This document shows positions 1 through 5,934 of a DNA stretch of 9,552 bases, piece by piece. How positions within the stretch are numbered: position 1 is the first letter of the stretch; each line of letters begins with the position of its first letter. The stretch covers positions 1-9,552 of the forward strand of contig JAOUEB010000027.1 of NCBI GenBank assembly GCA_029858925.1. Direction: 5' to 3'. The translations under genes and the position numbers were made by a program. A model generated the notes under the pieces. The model did not search any database. It was not told the DNA's origin and saw nothing but the letters and a program-made list of their open reading frames with translations. Source of the DNA: Nitrospira sp. (lineage in GTDB: Bacteria > Nitrospirota > Nitrospiria > Nitrospirales > Nitrospiraceae).

Positions 1-911
1 TCGGCGGCCAGCAGAGCGCGGCTTTGCAGAAGTCCGGTCAGCGATACGACAAGGACTGGCTGTTCCGATTCGGTCTCAATCCACAAGATTTCGTGCCGCA
101 CAGCGGAGAATTCCTGGCCGATGCCACTGAGCCGCAGCTCCGCGCCGTGATCGGATATCTGATGGTCCAGGGAGTGCCTGACTTTAAGTACTACGAGCCC
201 TGGACGAGCGCCGAATTTGCCGCAGCTGATACTGGCCGTGGCAAGGTCGTGTACAAAGAATATTGTTCGCAATGCCACGGCGCCACGGGCAAGGGCGATG
301 GACCGGCGGCTTCCGGACTGGAACCGAAGCCGGCTGTGCATGCCAACATTCCCTTCGAAAAACTACCGATAGAGTATCTCTATAATGTCGTCAATCACGG
401 AGGCCCGGCGGTGGGGAAGTCGCCGAACATGCCCTACTGGAATTTGACGATCGGTCAACAGGGCGTGGCCGATGTGATTGCCTATTTGAAGGCGGCATTC
501 AAGGGAGCACCGGAGAGGGCAGCCGCCCCCACTACACGTGATGCGAGCCAGTGTGAGCAGCCGCGCAAGACGGCCAAGGCTCCTGATGAATTCTTGGCCA
601 AAACGAATCCGGTTCCCGCGTCCGCCGGCGCCATTGCAGCCGGGAAAACGCTCTTTCTCAAGACAGCGCAGCCCGTTGTTTGCGCGATGTGCCATGGCGA
701 GCAGGGCGATGGGAAAGGCTTGATGGGCGCTGCGTTGGTCCCGCCGCCGCGCGACTTCACATGCGGCGCGATGATGAAAGGCATTCCTGATGGTCAGTTG
801 TTCTGGATCATCAAGAACGGTTCGTCAGGAACTGGTATGATGCCGTTTGCCGGATTGCCAGACGAGCAGGTATGGCAGTTGGTGCACTACATTCGATCTT
901 TAGCAAAATAA
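1..911 (+). CDS. Multiheme cytochrome c, 3' part (5' end outside window)
   Basis: The reading frame is open from base 3 to the TAA at 909-911 with no plausible start, so the 5' end is missing. Counting residues from the codon at 24, two CxxCH heme c sites are visible: CSQCH at 81-85 (bases 264-278) and CAMCH at 220-224 (bases 681-695). Each has a downstream candidate distal methionine (MPYW near 136; MMPF near 272). The first ~50 residues, ending in a helix with AVIGYLM, look like the end of a further cytochrome c domain whose heme site would lie upstream, giving at least two and perhaps three hemes. The protein should be periplasmic and carry electrons; its partner is unknown. The last domain has the signature GQLFWIIKNGSSGTGMMPF, shared with the cytochromes at 3264 and 3728. 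Cytochrome identity is certain from the motifs; specific role is not. Confidence 0.9.
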   Translation, partial: GGQQSAALQKSGQRYDKDWLFRFGLNPQDFVPHSGEFLADATEPQLRAVIGYLMVQGVPDFKYYEPWTSAEFAAADTGRGKVVYKEYCSQCHGATGKGDGPAASGLEPKPAVHANIPFEKLPIEYLYNVVNHGGPAVGKSPNMPYWNLTIGQQGVADVIAYLKAAFKGAPERAAAPTTRDASQCEQPRKTAKAPDEFLAKTNPVPASAGAIAAGKTLFLKTAQPVVCAMCHGEQGDGKGLMGAALVPPPRDFTCGAMMKGIPDGQLFWIIKNGSSGTGMMPFAGLPDEQVWQLVHYIRSLAK

Positions 912-963
912 GCCATCAGCATTTAGCTGTCAGCTGAGGGCTGGATGCTGACGGCCTTCTATT
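912..963 (+). terminator. Hairpin after cytochrome c gene, possible terminator or processing stem
   Basis: Directly after the stop codon, GCCATCAGCAT (912-922) pairs with ATGCTGACGGC (945-955): an 11-bp stem with one A/C mismatch. The 22-base loop itself contains AGCTG-T-CAGCT. The tail CTTCTATTT is moderately T-rich. The ribosome binding site of the next gene begins only a few bases later (965-970), leaving no room for a separate promoter. The hairpin may therefore attenuate or process a shared transcript rather than end it completely. The segment is also built from heptad-like AGCT units (see findings). Confidence 0.55.
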
Positions 964-976
964 TAAGGAGTCCATC

Positions 977-1336
977 ATGGCGACATTCATCATTTCAGGC
1001 AGTCGAGGAACGGACGATCCTACGATGGCGACCTTGCCATTCATGGCCGCGAAGACGGCGAAGGAGCAGGGGCATGATGTTGTGCTGTGGCTGTGGAATG
1101 AAGCTGTGACGTTGGGACGAAAAGGCGTCGCGGACCATGTGACGGGCGTCAACCTGACTCCGCTGAAAGAGCTGCTGGCCGCCGTGCAAGCGGCGGGTGT
1201 GTCGATCTGGGTCTGCGGCGCCTGCGCGGTCGCCAGGCAGATCAGTGCGGGTGATCTCGTCGCCGGTGCTTCCATCAAAGGCATGCCGGATTATATCAAA
1301 GAAGTCGCGCAACGCGACCGGAACGTGGCATTCTGA
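977..1336 (+). CDS. DsrE-family small protein
   Basis: This 119-residue protein starts at an ATG preceded by AAGGAG at 965-970. It has the layout of the DsrE/DsrF-like alpha/beta family: an N-terminal beta strand and glycine/serine loop (ATFIISGSRGTDDPT), then a helix, then the strand ending in VWVCGAC-like sequence with cysteines at 80 and 83, and a helical C-terminus. Family members include sulfur-relay and sulfurtransferase-like proteins, in which a cysteine near this position can carry sulfur; many stand-alone members have no known function. No signal peptide is seen, so it is probably cytoplasmic. It lies 31 bases upstream of the PPK2 gene and is probably cotranscribed with it. A sulfur-transfer role is possible, but the sequence alone does not show it. 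Confidence 0.8.
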   Translation: MATFIISGSRGTDDPTMATLPFMAAKTAKEQGHDVVLWLWNEAVTLGRKGVADHVTGVNLTPLKELLAAVQAAGVSIWVCGACAVARQISAGDLVAGASIKGMPDYIKEVAQRDRNVAF

Positions 1337-1367
1337 ATGTAGGAATTGGGTTAAGGAAGGTGGATAT

Positions 1368-2423
1368 ATGGCTGCCGATGACGAGGCGACAGGAAAATCG
1401 AAAGGGCGCAGGGAGCATCGAGAAACCGAAGAGGCCGCAATCGGAAAAGGCGGTGAGTCGTTGGCGGACGAGCTCGAAGCCATTCCGACCGTTGTCCCTC
1501 GGGAAGGAGACGGGTACAAGAAGTTCCTGAAAGGAGCCGGTGAGAAGGACTTAGTACCCATCGGTGAAGCGGGACACGAATTGACGGACGAGGATTTGCT
1601 CCGTATCAATACGAGAAAAGGACTGCTGCAGTTACTCAAATTCAAGAAGGTGGACCTTGAAGAGGTCAGAAAAACCCTGCTCTATGAACAGGAACTTCGA
1701 AGCCTCCAGGTCGAGCTGGTTCGGCTGCAACGGTGGGTGCAAAATGATGGGCAACGCATCGCGATTCTCGTCGAAGGACGCGATGCGGCCGGAAAGGGCG
1801 GGACGATCCGCCGGTTCACCGAGCACTTGAATCCTCGCGCAATGCGCGTCGTGGCGCTGCCGAAGCCGAGCGACGAAGAGCGGGGCCAATGGTATTTTCA
1901 ACGGTACATCCGCCAGCTCCCGAACAAGGGAGAAATCGTCTTCTTCGACCGCAGTTGGCACAACCGCGCGGTGGTTGAGCCGGTGATGGGGTTTTGCACC
2001 AAAAAAGAACACCAACGTTTCCTGCAACAGGTGACGGAATTCGAGCACATGCTTTATGAAGATGGCGTGACGATCATCAAGTTCTGGTTTTCGATCTCGA
2101 AGGAAGAACAGTTCAAGCGATTTGAGGCGCGCCGGCAGAATCCCTTGAAACAATGGAAGCTGAGCCCGGTCGATGAGAAGGCGCAAGAGCTCTGGGATGC
2201 CTATACACGGTACAAGGAAGAAATGTTCAGCAAGACTCATACGACGTTCAGTCCCTGGATCATCGTCAAGGCCAATGATAAGCAGGCGGCTCGGCTTGAG
2301 AGTTTGCGCTATGTGCTCAATCTCTTGCCGTACAAGGGCAAGGAAGAGGCGGGGATTCGCCTGACTCCGGATCCCAACATCATCACACGATTTCATCGCA
2401 AGATGGCGGAACTGGATTTGTGA
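1368..2423 (+). CDS. ppk2: Polyphosphate kinase 2 family protein
   Basis: PPK2 enzymes transfer phosphate between polyphosphate and nucleotides. I place the start at ATG 1368, after AAGGAAGG, because the frame farther upstream overlaps the DsrE gene. The 351-residue product has a Walker A motif GRDAAGKGG (137-145), a Walker B region FFDRSWHNRA with the aspartate at 194, and the lid ARRQNPLKQWKLSPVD (254-269), which identify PPK2. The first ~85 residues are an extra charged, Lys/Glu-rich extension, probably disordered. The core after it is about the usual single-domain length. Walker B reads SWHN where SWYN is commoner in the family. No signal peptide is present, so it is cytoplasmic. Whether it mainly makes ATP/GTP from polyphosphate or the reverse cannot be decided from sequence. 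It is probably cotranscribed with the DsrE gene. Confidence 0.93.
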   Translation: MAADDEATGKSKGRREHRETEEAAIGKGGESLADELEAIPTVVPREGDGYKKFLKGAGEKDLVPIGEAGHELTDEDLLRINTRKGLLQLLKFKKVDLEEVRKTLLYEQELRSLQVELVRLQRWVQNDGQRIAILVEGRDAAGKGGTIRRFTEHLNPRAMRVVALPKPSDEERGQWYFQRYIRQLPNKGEIVFFDRSWHNRAVVEPVMGFCTKKEHQRFLQQVTEFEHMLYEDGVTIIKFWFSISKEEQFKRFEARRQNPLKQWKLSPVDEKAQELWDAYTRYKEEMFSKTHTTFSPWIIVKANDKQAARLESLRYVLNLLPYKGKEEAGIRLTPDPNIITRFHRKMAELDL

Positions 2424-2536
2424 GGGGGATGCTGCGGCCATCCATGTCAGCGCGTCATGGCACCTCTCTCGGTATTTCGCGGATTCCTGGAATGCACACA
2501 CTTTGTGTGAATCCATTCAACGATCCGTGTCTCTCA
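2424..2536. other. Noncoding stretch with three small dyads
   Basis: No convincing gene lies between the PPK2 stop and the promoter at 2537. Three short inverted repeats occur: GGATG/CATCC (2427-2431 with 2439-2443), CCATG/CATGG (2442-2446 with 2456-2460) and CACACA-CTT-TGTGTG (2495-2509). None is followed by a T-run, so none is a clear intrinsic terminator. The third dyad lies about 28 bases upstream of the -35 box of the next gene and could be an operator. Confidence 0.35.
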
Positions 2537-2564
2537 TTGACCGAACGTGTTAGAAGCTTATAAG
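2537..2564 (+). promoter_or_regulatory. Sigma70-like promoter for the DUF1264 gene
   Basis: TTGACC at 2537-2542 and TATAAG at 2559-2564 are separated by 16 bases; each matches the sigma70 consensus at five of six positions. Transcription would start near 2571, giving a leader of about 60 bases before the GTG at 2631. A weak AGCCC/GGGCT stem (2563-2567 with 2576-2580) overlaps the predicted start site. Confidence 0.55.
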
Positions 2565-2630
2565 CCCTGCGAATGGGGCTCTATCCGTTAAGCAGATAGC
2601 TTCTCTCCCACTAACCCAAGGAGGCCTCTT

Positions 2631-3152
2631 GTGAAGAAGGCAGGAATGTTTACTGTGGTCATGATCGCTGCTGTCGGTTGTTATGGGGTTTCCCCCGGCA
2701 CAGCAGTGAGCGGGGAACCCACAAGTCCGGCCGTTGGATACGATATTCATGTGCAGGCACCCCACATGATGGCGGATGGGACTCCGGGCGGCCCGTTCCA
2801 TCATTACTGCAAAGGTATTTCGGACAAGATTCTTCAATGTCTGCTGTTTGAATCCACTGATCCCAAGGCGCCGTTGGTCGGTGTCGAGTATTTTGTCGCC
2901 AAAGACCTGTCGCGGAAGCTCCCGGCCATCCAGTGGCACCGGCATTTCCACGACCACAAAGTCGAAATCGCGACGGGTCGCGTCCAAATCCTTGATATGC
3001 CCGAAGACCAGGCCGCCAAGGTGGCAGAAGTCGCAGCAGGGACAGACGGTGTGATCTATCACCTGTGGCAGCATGGGCAGGAATTCCCAGACGGTACTGT
3101 GAGTTTCCCGCAATCCCTCGGACACAAGTTCACCGGATATTCCGACAAGTAG
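2631..3152 (+). CDS. Secreted DUF1264 (OBAP-like) protein
   Basis: This 173-residue protein starts at GTG 2631, six bases after a strong AAGGAGG (2619-2625). The N-terminus (MKKAG, then a hydrophobic run to about residue 28) is a signal peptide; AAVGC at 13-17 could instead be a weak lipobox, so it may be a lipoprotein. The rest matches, from memory, DUF1264, the family of plant oil-body-associated proteins with many bacterial members: GYDIHVQAPHMM near 37, FHHYCKGIS near 56, ILQCLLFES near 67, VEYFVAKDL near 85, and the histidine cluster WHRHFHDHK at 102-110. The biochemical function of the family is not known. The histidines could bind metal, but that is inference. It stands alone between its own promoter and a terminator, so it is probably a single-gene unit. 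Confidence 0.85.
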   Translation: MKKAGMFTVVMIAAVGCYGVSPGTAVSGEPTSPAVGYDIHVQAPHMMADGTPGGPFHHYCKGISDKILQCLLFESTDPKAPLVGVEYFVAKDLSRKLPAIQWHRHFHDHKVEIATGRVQILDMPEDQAAKVAEVAAGTDGVIYHLWQHGQEFPDGTVSFPQSLGHKFTGYSDK

Positions 3153-3161
3153 GATCATCAG

Positions 3162-3204
3162 AAGGGGCCGGCTTTGTTCTCTGCGGACCGGGCTGGCCCC
3201 CTTT
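3162..3204 (+). terminator. Intrinsic terminator after DUF1264 gene
   Basis: GGGGCC at 3164-3169 pairs with GGCCCC at 3195-3200. The stem extends outward by AA/TT around a bulged C and inward by GC/GC across small bulges. A short CTTT follows. The T-run is brief, so termination may be partial. Confidence 0.6.
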
Positions 3205-3263
3205 GATTGGCCATCGGTTGTCAGCGATTGCGAATTGAGAGGAACAGCGCGAGAGGAATAGGG

Positions 3264-3731
3264 ATGGGTCCGTATATCCCGATCATGGTCTTAGTGGCTG
3301 CGGTTGGATTGCCGAGCAGTCCGGTCTTTGGCGCGGATGAAGCTATCCTCAAACCGCGAGTGCCGATCGGCCAAATTGAGGAAGCCAGGACATGGATAAA
3401 TCCGCTTCCAGCCACGGAAGAAACGATTGAAAAAGGGAAGAAGCTGTTTCGCGGGAAAGCCTTCTGTGTGACCTGCCATGGGAAAGACGGTAAAGGATTT
3501 GGCGGCGACATCGAGCCGGGCACGCTCAAAGGTCCTTTGCCGAGAAACTTCACCGATAAGGAATGGCAAAGTGCTCGAACGGATGGGGAACTGTTCTGGA
3601 TCTTGAAGAACGGCAGCAAGGGCACGGCGATGGCTCCCTTCATTCCGCTCATCTTGACGGAAGAAGAGGCCTGGCAAGTGCTGCGATATGTGCGATCCTT
3701 CGCAACGGAAGAACAAGGAGCAGGACGATGA
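3264..3731 (+). CDS. Secreted monoheme cytochrome c, upstream partner
   Basis: The start is ATG 3264, with GAGAGGA at 3251-3257 as binding site; a TTG farther upstream in frame is less likely because it would spoil the signal peptide. The 155-residue product has a signal peptide to about residue 23 (ends VFGADE), one heme c site CVTCH at 68-72, and a candidate distal methionine at 123 in GTAMAPF. It is a small class I cytochrome c acting in the periplasm as an electron carrier or as a subunit of a larger enzyme. Its end overlaps the next gene by four bases (ATGA, 3728-3731), so the two cytochromes are translationally coupled and probably made in equal amounts. The C-terminal half (GELFWILKNGSKGTAMAPF onward) parallels the last domain of the cytochrome at the window start. 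Its redox partner is not shown by the sequence. Confidence 0.92.
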   Translation: MGPYIPIMVLVAAVGLPSSPVFGADEAILKPRVPIGQIEEARTWINPLPATEETIEKGKKLFRGKAFCVTCHGKDGKGFGGDIEPGTLKGPLPRNFTDKEWQSARTDGELFWILKNGSKGTAMAPFIPLILTEEEAWQVLRYVRSFATEEQGAGR

Positions 3732-4255
3732 AGCCTAGCGTATTCGTGTTGTTCGTCGTAACGGTTGTGTTGGCAGGTCCTCCTGTAGGTGCGGAACGGC
3801 ACATGATGCAGCCGCTGGTGCCCGCTGACAAGCTGGCCGAAGCGCGCGCGCTCAAGAGTCCCTTGCCGGATTCCCCGGAGATTGTCGCAAAAGGCAAGGC
3901 GCTCTATGAGGGCAAAGGTGCCTGCTTCAACTGTCACGGCACCGATGGCGGCGGCAACGGACCCGCGGCGGCGAAGCTCAATCCGGCGCCGCGCGATTTC
4001 CGGCACCATGGATTCTGGCGCCATCGCAGCGAAGGGGAAATTTTCTGGACCATCAAGCACGGATCGCCCGGCACGGCCATGATCGCATTCGGCCCGGTCT
4101 TGTCCGACGAAGAAATCTGGAGCCTCATCCAGTATGAACGCACCTTCGCCGGCGGACATGGACGGCGTGGAATGGGCCGTGGAGAAGGTATGGGGCCGAT
4201 GATGGGACCTGGCGGTGGGGAACATCGCGGACGGAGAGGTGGAATGGACGAGTGA
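3728..4255 (+). CDS. Secreted monoheme cytochrome c with Gly/Arg/Met-rich tail
   Basis: The ATG at 3728 sits within the ATGA overlap with the preceding cytochrome gene, with AAGGAG just upstream. The product is 175 residues: a signal peptide to about residue 22, one heme site CFNCH at 66-70, and a candidate distal methionine at 118 in GTAMIAF. The N-terminal part after the signal (MQPLVPADKLAEARALKSPLP) resembles the same part of its neighbour (KPRVPIGQIEEARTWINPLP), so the pair probably arose by tandem duplication. Unlike the neighbour, it ends in a low-complexity tail (about 142-175) rich in Gly, Arg, Met and His. The tail might bind metal or dock to a partner; this is inference. The protein is periplasmic. 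The two cytochromes may form a heterodimer or pass electrons in series. Confidence 0.92.
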   Translation: MKPSVFVLFVVTVVLAGPPVGAERHMMQPLVPADKLAEARALKSPLPDSPEIVAKGKALYEGKGACFNCHGTDGGGNGPAAAKLNPAPRDFRHHGFWRHRSEGEIFWTIKHGSPGTAMIAFGPVLSDEEIWSLIQYERTFAGGHGRRGMGRGEGMGPMMGPGGGEHRGRRGGMDE

Positions 4256-4366
4256 GTCGCTAGATTGAATTAGGCGGGCTTGATAGGAACAAATAAGACA
4301 AAAAAGGATTTGAACCGGCCGATGACGGTGGATATGATGGCCGCCAATCGAATTAAGGAGGTCGGC

Positions 4367-4948
4367 ATGAACGCATTTTCAATGATCGGAGCAGGGGTCG
4401 CCGTCGGACTCATTCTGAGCGGCTGTACGTCGTATCACACCGGCAAGCTTGCAGCCCCCCTCAATGCGAAAGCGGTGATTACCGGTCCAGGAATTACCGG
4501 AGAGGCCTATCTCTACGAAAAATATGAAGGGCGCGTGCGGATCAAGCTGACTGTGCAAGGCAGTCCTGAAAGCAAACTCACGCCTGGATTACACGGCATC
4601 CATATCCACGAAGTAGGAAGCTGTGAGTCATTCGCCGCCGCCCAAGGGCACTACGACGGCAATATCGATGCCAATGTCAATTCGGACGCGTCGGTCAACC
4701 CTGGGCTTGGGAATCACCCCTACCACCTCGGCGACTTGCAGAATCTGTACGTCGATGAGAGGCGGAAAGGCTCGCTCTATACCATCACGAGCCGAGTCAC
4801 GCTGTCTGATGGACTAAACACGCTGTTCGACAAAAATGGCAGCGCCTTCATCATCCATGAACTTCAAGATAAGTATTTGCCCGATCCACCGACCAAGGAC
4901 GCGCCCGGCGGGCCCCGGATCGCCTGCGGCGTAATCGTCAAGCAATAG
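4367..4948 (+). CDS. sodC: Cu/Zn superoxide dismutase, lipoprotein
   Basis: SodC converts superoxide to hydrogen peroxide and oxygen in the cell envelope. The start is ATG 4367, after AAGGAGG (4355-4361); an upstream in-frame ATG at 4280 would bury the signal. The 193-residue product has a lipobox LSGC with the lipidated cysteine at 20, so it should be membrane-anchored. Expected ligands are present: copper histidines 79 and 81 in HIHE, bridging H95 in QGHYDG, zinc H117, H120 and D123 in NHPYHLGDL, copper H164 in FIIHE, the active-site arginine R184, and C86/C187 for the disulfide. H117 and H120 are only three residues apart, much closer than in the animal enzyme, where the matching histidines are nine apart. 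It follows the cytochrome pair by about 110 bases and may share their transcript. Confidence 0.93.
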   Translation: MNAFSMIGAGVAVGLILSGCTSYHTGKLAAPLNAKAVITGPGITGEAYLYEKYEGRVRIKLTVQGSPESKLTPGLHGIHIHEVGSCESFAAAQGHYDGNIDANVNSDASVNPGLGNHPYHLGDLQNLYVDERRKGSLYTITSRVTLSDGLNTLFDKNGSAFIIHELQDKYLPDPPTKDAPGGPRIACGVIVKQ

Positions 4949-4960
4949 TCAGAAGAGACA

Positions 4961-4994
4961 CCAGCCGGGCCTCGTCTGTCTCAGGTCCGGCTGG
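4961..4994 (+). terminator. Strong hairpin after sodC
   Basis: CCAGCCGGGCCT (4961-4972) pairs with AGGTCCGGCTGG (4983-4994): a 12-bp stem with one G-U wobble and a 10-base loop. The downstream sequence ACCTATCTCCC lacks a real T-run, so this may be a weak intrinsic terminator or an RNA 3'-end stabiliser. Confidence 0.6.
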
Positions 4995-5101
4995 ACCTAT
5001 CTCCCATCCGTTGTCGCATTTTTCCCCACCCAACTAGTGCGGGCTGAGTATTCCTGCGTCACTTCCGTTTCTCCTGTCTTCGATCGGATCGCCTCAAGTC
5101 C

Positions 5102-5140
5102 TTGTTTCATCGGATGTCAGCCGCAGTCGTCATGAAACAA
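5102..5140. promoter_or_regulatory. 9-bp inverted repeat, possible activator site
   Basis: TTGTTTCAT (5102-5110) and ATGAAACAA (5132-5140) form a perfect 9-bp inverted repeat with a 21-base spacer, so half-site centres are 30 bases, about three helical turns, apart. It lies just upstream of a sigma54-type promoter candidate and could bind an activator dimer. As RNA it lacks a T-tail, so a terminator is unlikely. The rest of 4995-5101 shows nothing I can name. Confidence 0.45.
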
Positions 5141-5146
5141 CTGCGA

Positions 5147-5162
5147 CGGCACCAGAATCGCA
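5147..5162 (+). promoter_or_regulatory. Sigma54-type promoter candidate for the Spy/ZraP-like gene
   Basis: CGGCACCAGAATCGCA fits the RpoN consensus TGGCACG-N4-TTGCW: GG at 5148-5149 and GC at 5160-5161 with exactly ten bases between, GGCAC intact, and a following A. Mismatches are at the first T, the G after GGCAC and one T of TTGC. The predicted start is near 5173, about 35 bases before the ATG at 5208. The enterobacterial zraP gene is known to use a sigma54 promoter, which supports the idea for this related gene. Confidence 0.45.
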
Positions 5163-5207
5163 AGTTATGAATTCGATGTAATAGGTCTTACGCTGGAGGT
5201 AATGGTC

Positions 5208-5828
5208 ATGATGATGACGAGGAAGCAGAGGACACTTGCATTGGTTGGAACCGCTGGTCTGGTTGCGGCGATGTTGTTTCCCGGTCTGGCTGACGAGGGC
5301 CATGGGATGACGTGCTGCAATATGCACGGTGGTCATGAGCAAGGCGAACAGGGCGAGCACAGTGGGCACTATTTGAAGCATGTGCTGAAACATGCCAAGG
5401 AGGTCGGACTCACGCCGGAGCAGATCGGCAAGCTCAAAGCCATGCAATTGGACTTCCAGCGAACAGAAGCCAGATTGGAAGCCGATGTTAAGATCGCTGA
5501 ACTTGAGCTGCACGCGCTGTTAGAAGATGAACAGGCCCAGTTCTCTGTGATCCAAGCCAAGGTGGAACAGCTGAAAAAGGCTGAGGGTGCGCTCATGCTA
5601 TCGGCCATTAAGGTCGAGCGCGAGGGGATGGCACTGCTGACGACGGACCAACGAGAAAAAGACCGTGCCCATCGTGAACGAATGAAGAGCGGGGGAGACG
5701 GGCAGCACGGAGGAGGCATGGGAGGGATGGGCATGGGCGGCATGATGGGAGGCGGAGGTCATGGAGGGCAGGGTGGAGGCGGTCATGGGAACGGCGGGGC
5801 AGCCGGAGGGCAGCAACACCAACATTGA
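5208..5828 (+). CDS. Periplasmic Spy/CpxP/ZraP-like protein with metal-binding tails
   Basis: The ATG at 5208 is chosen over 5202 because it lies eight bases after GGAGG (5195-5199). The 206-residue product has a signal peptide to about residue 28 (RKQRTLALVGTAGLVAAMLF). A His/Cys/Met-rich segment follows at about 29-62, with CC at 36-37 and many His, then the LTPEQIGKLKAMQ motif near 68 and a long alpha-helical, charged region to about 160. This is the pattern of the Spy/CpxP/ZraP group of periplasmic chaperones and metal-stress proteins, which form helical dimers or higher oligomers. The last ~45 residues are Gly/Met/His/Gln-rich and end HQH, longer than in typical members. A role in sensing or buffering copper or zinc, or in protecting envelope proteins, is likely but inferred. 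The upstream sigma54-like promoter suggests induced expression. Confidence 0.75.
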   Translation: MMMTRKQRTLALVGTAGLVAAMLFPGLADEGHGMTCCNMHGGHEQGEQGEHSGHYLKHVLKHAKEVGLTPEQIGKLKAMQLDFQRTEARLEADVKIAELELHALLEDEQAQFSVIQAKVEQLKKAEGALMLSAIKVEREGMALLTTDQREKDRAHRERMKSGGDGQHGGGMGGMGMGGMMGGGGHGGQGGGGHGNGGAAGGQQHQH

Positions 5829-5906
5829 CGAGAGGGTGTCGCCCGCGCCGCTTCCCCAAGGCCCTATCAAATCAAAGCAGTCCCGAGTTCGTTCATTGTG
5901 CCTTGC

Positions 5907-5922
5907 TGGTGCAAACTTGGCT
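5907..5922 (+). promoter_or_regulatory. Weak sigma54-like promoter candidate
   Basis: TGGTGCAAACTTGGCT has GG at 5908-5909 and GC at 5920-5921 with the ten-base spacing of RpoN promoters, but TGGTGC replaces TGGCAC and TTGGCT replaces TTGCT. Transcription would begin near 5933, just before the palindrome at 5935-5948, and could serve the YtxH and oxidoreductase genes. The rest of 5829-5934 shows no clear terminator or other promoter. Confidence 0.22.
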
Positions 5923-5934
5923 TTGTGAGTCGCC

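Noticed and set aside
912..955. Possible CRISPR or tandem repeat array
   Set aside because: The units are only seven bases and degenerate, with no spacers; a hairpin or dispersed repeat is a better description.
995..1645. Long minus-strand frame opposite the DsrE and PPK2 genes
   Set aside because: It is a shadow of two well-supported + strand genes; the translation shows no family features and no credible start.
2429..2563. 44-codon ORF between ppk2 and the DUF1264 gene
   Set aside because: The purine run directly abuts the ATG with no proper spacing, the product resembles nothing known to me, and the frame runs through the predicted promoter.
3221..4225. 334-codon minus-strand frame opposite the two cytochrome genes
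   Set aside because: Both heme motifs and signal peptides are on the + strand; the minus frame is compositionally a GC-rich shadow.
5132..5170. 12-codon ORF starting ATG AAA CAA and ending TGA upstream of the Spy/ZraP-like gene, a possible leader peptide
   Set aside because: It has no ribosome binding site, and its start lies inside the inverted repeat and upstream of the predicted sigma54 start site, so it would not be on that transcript.
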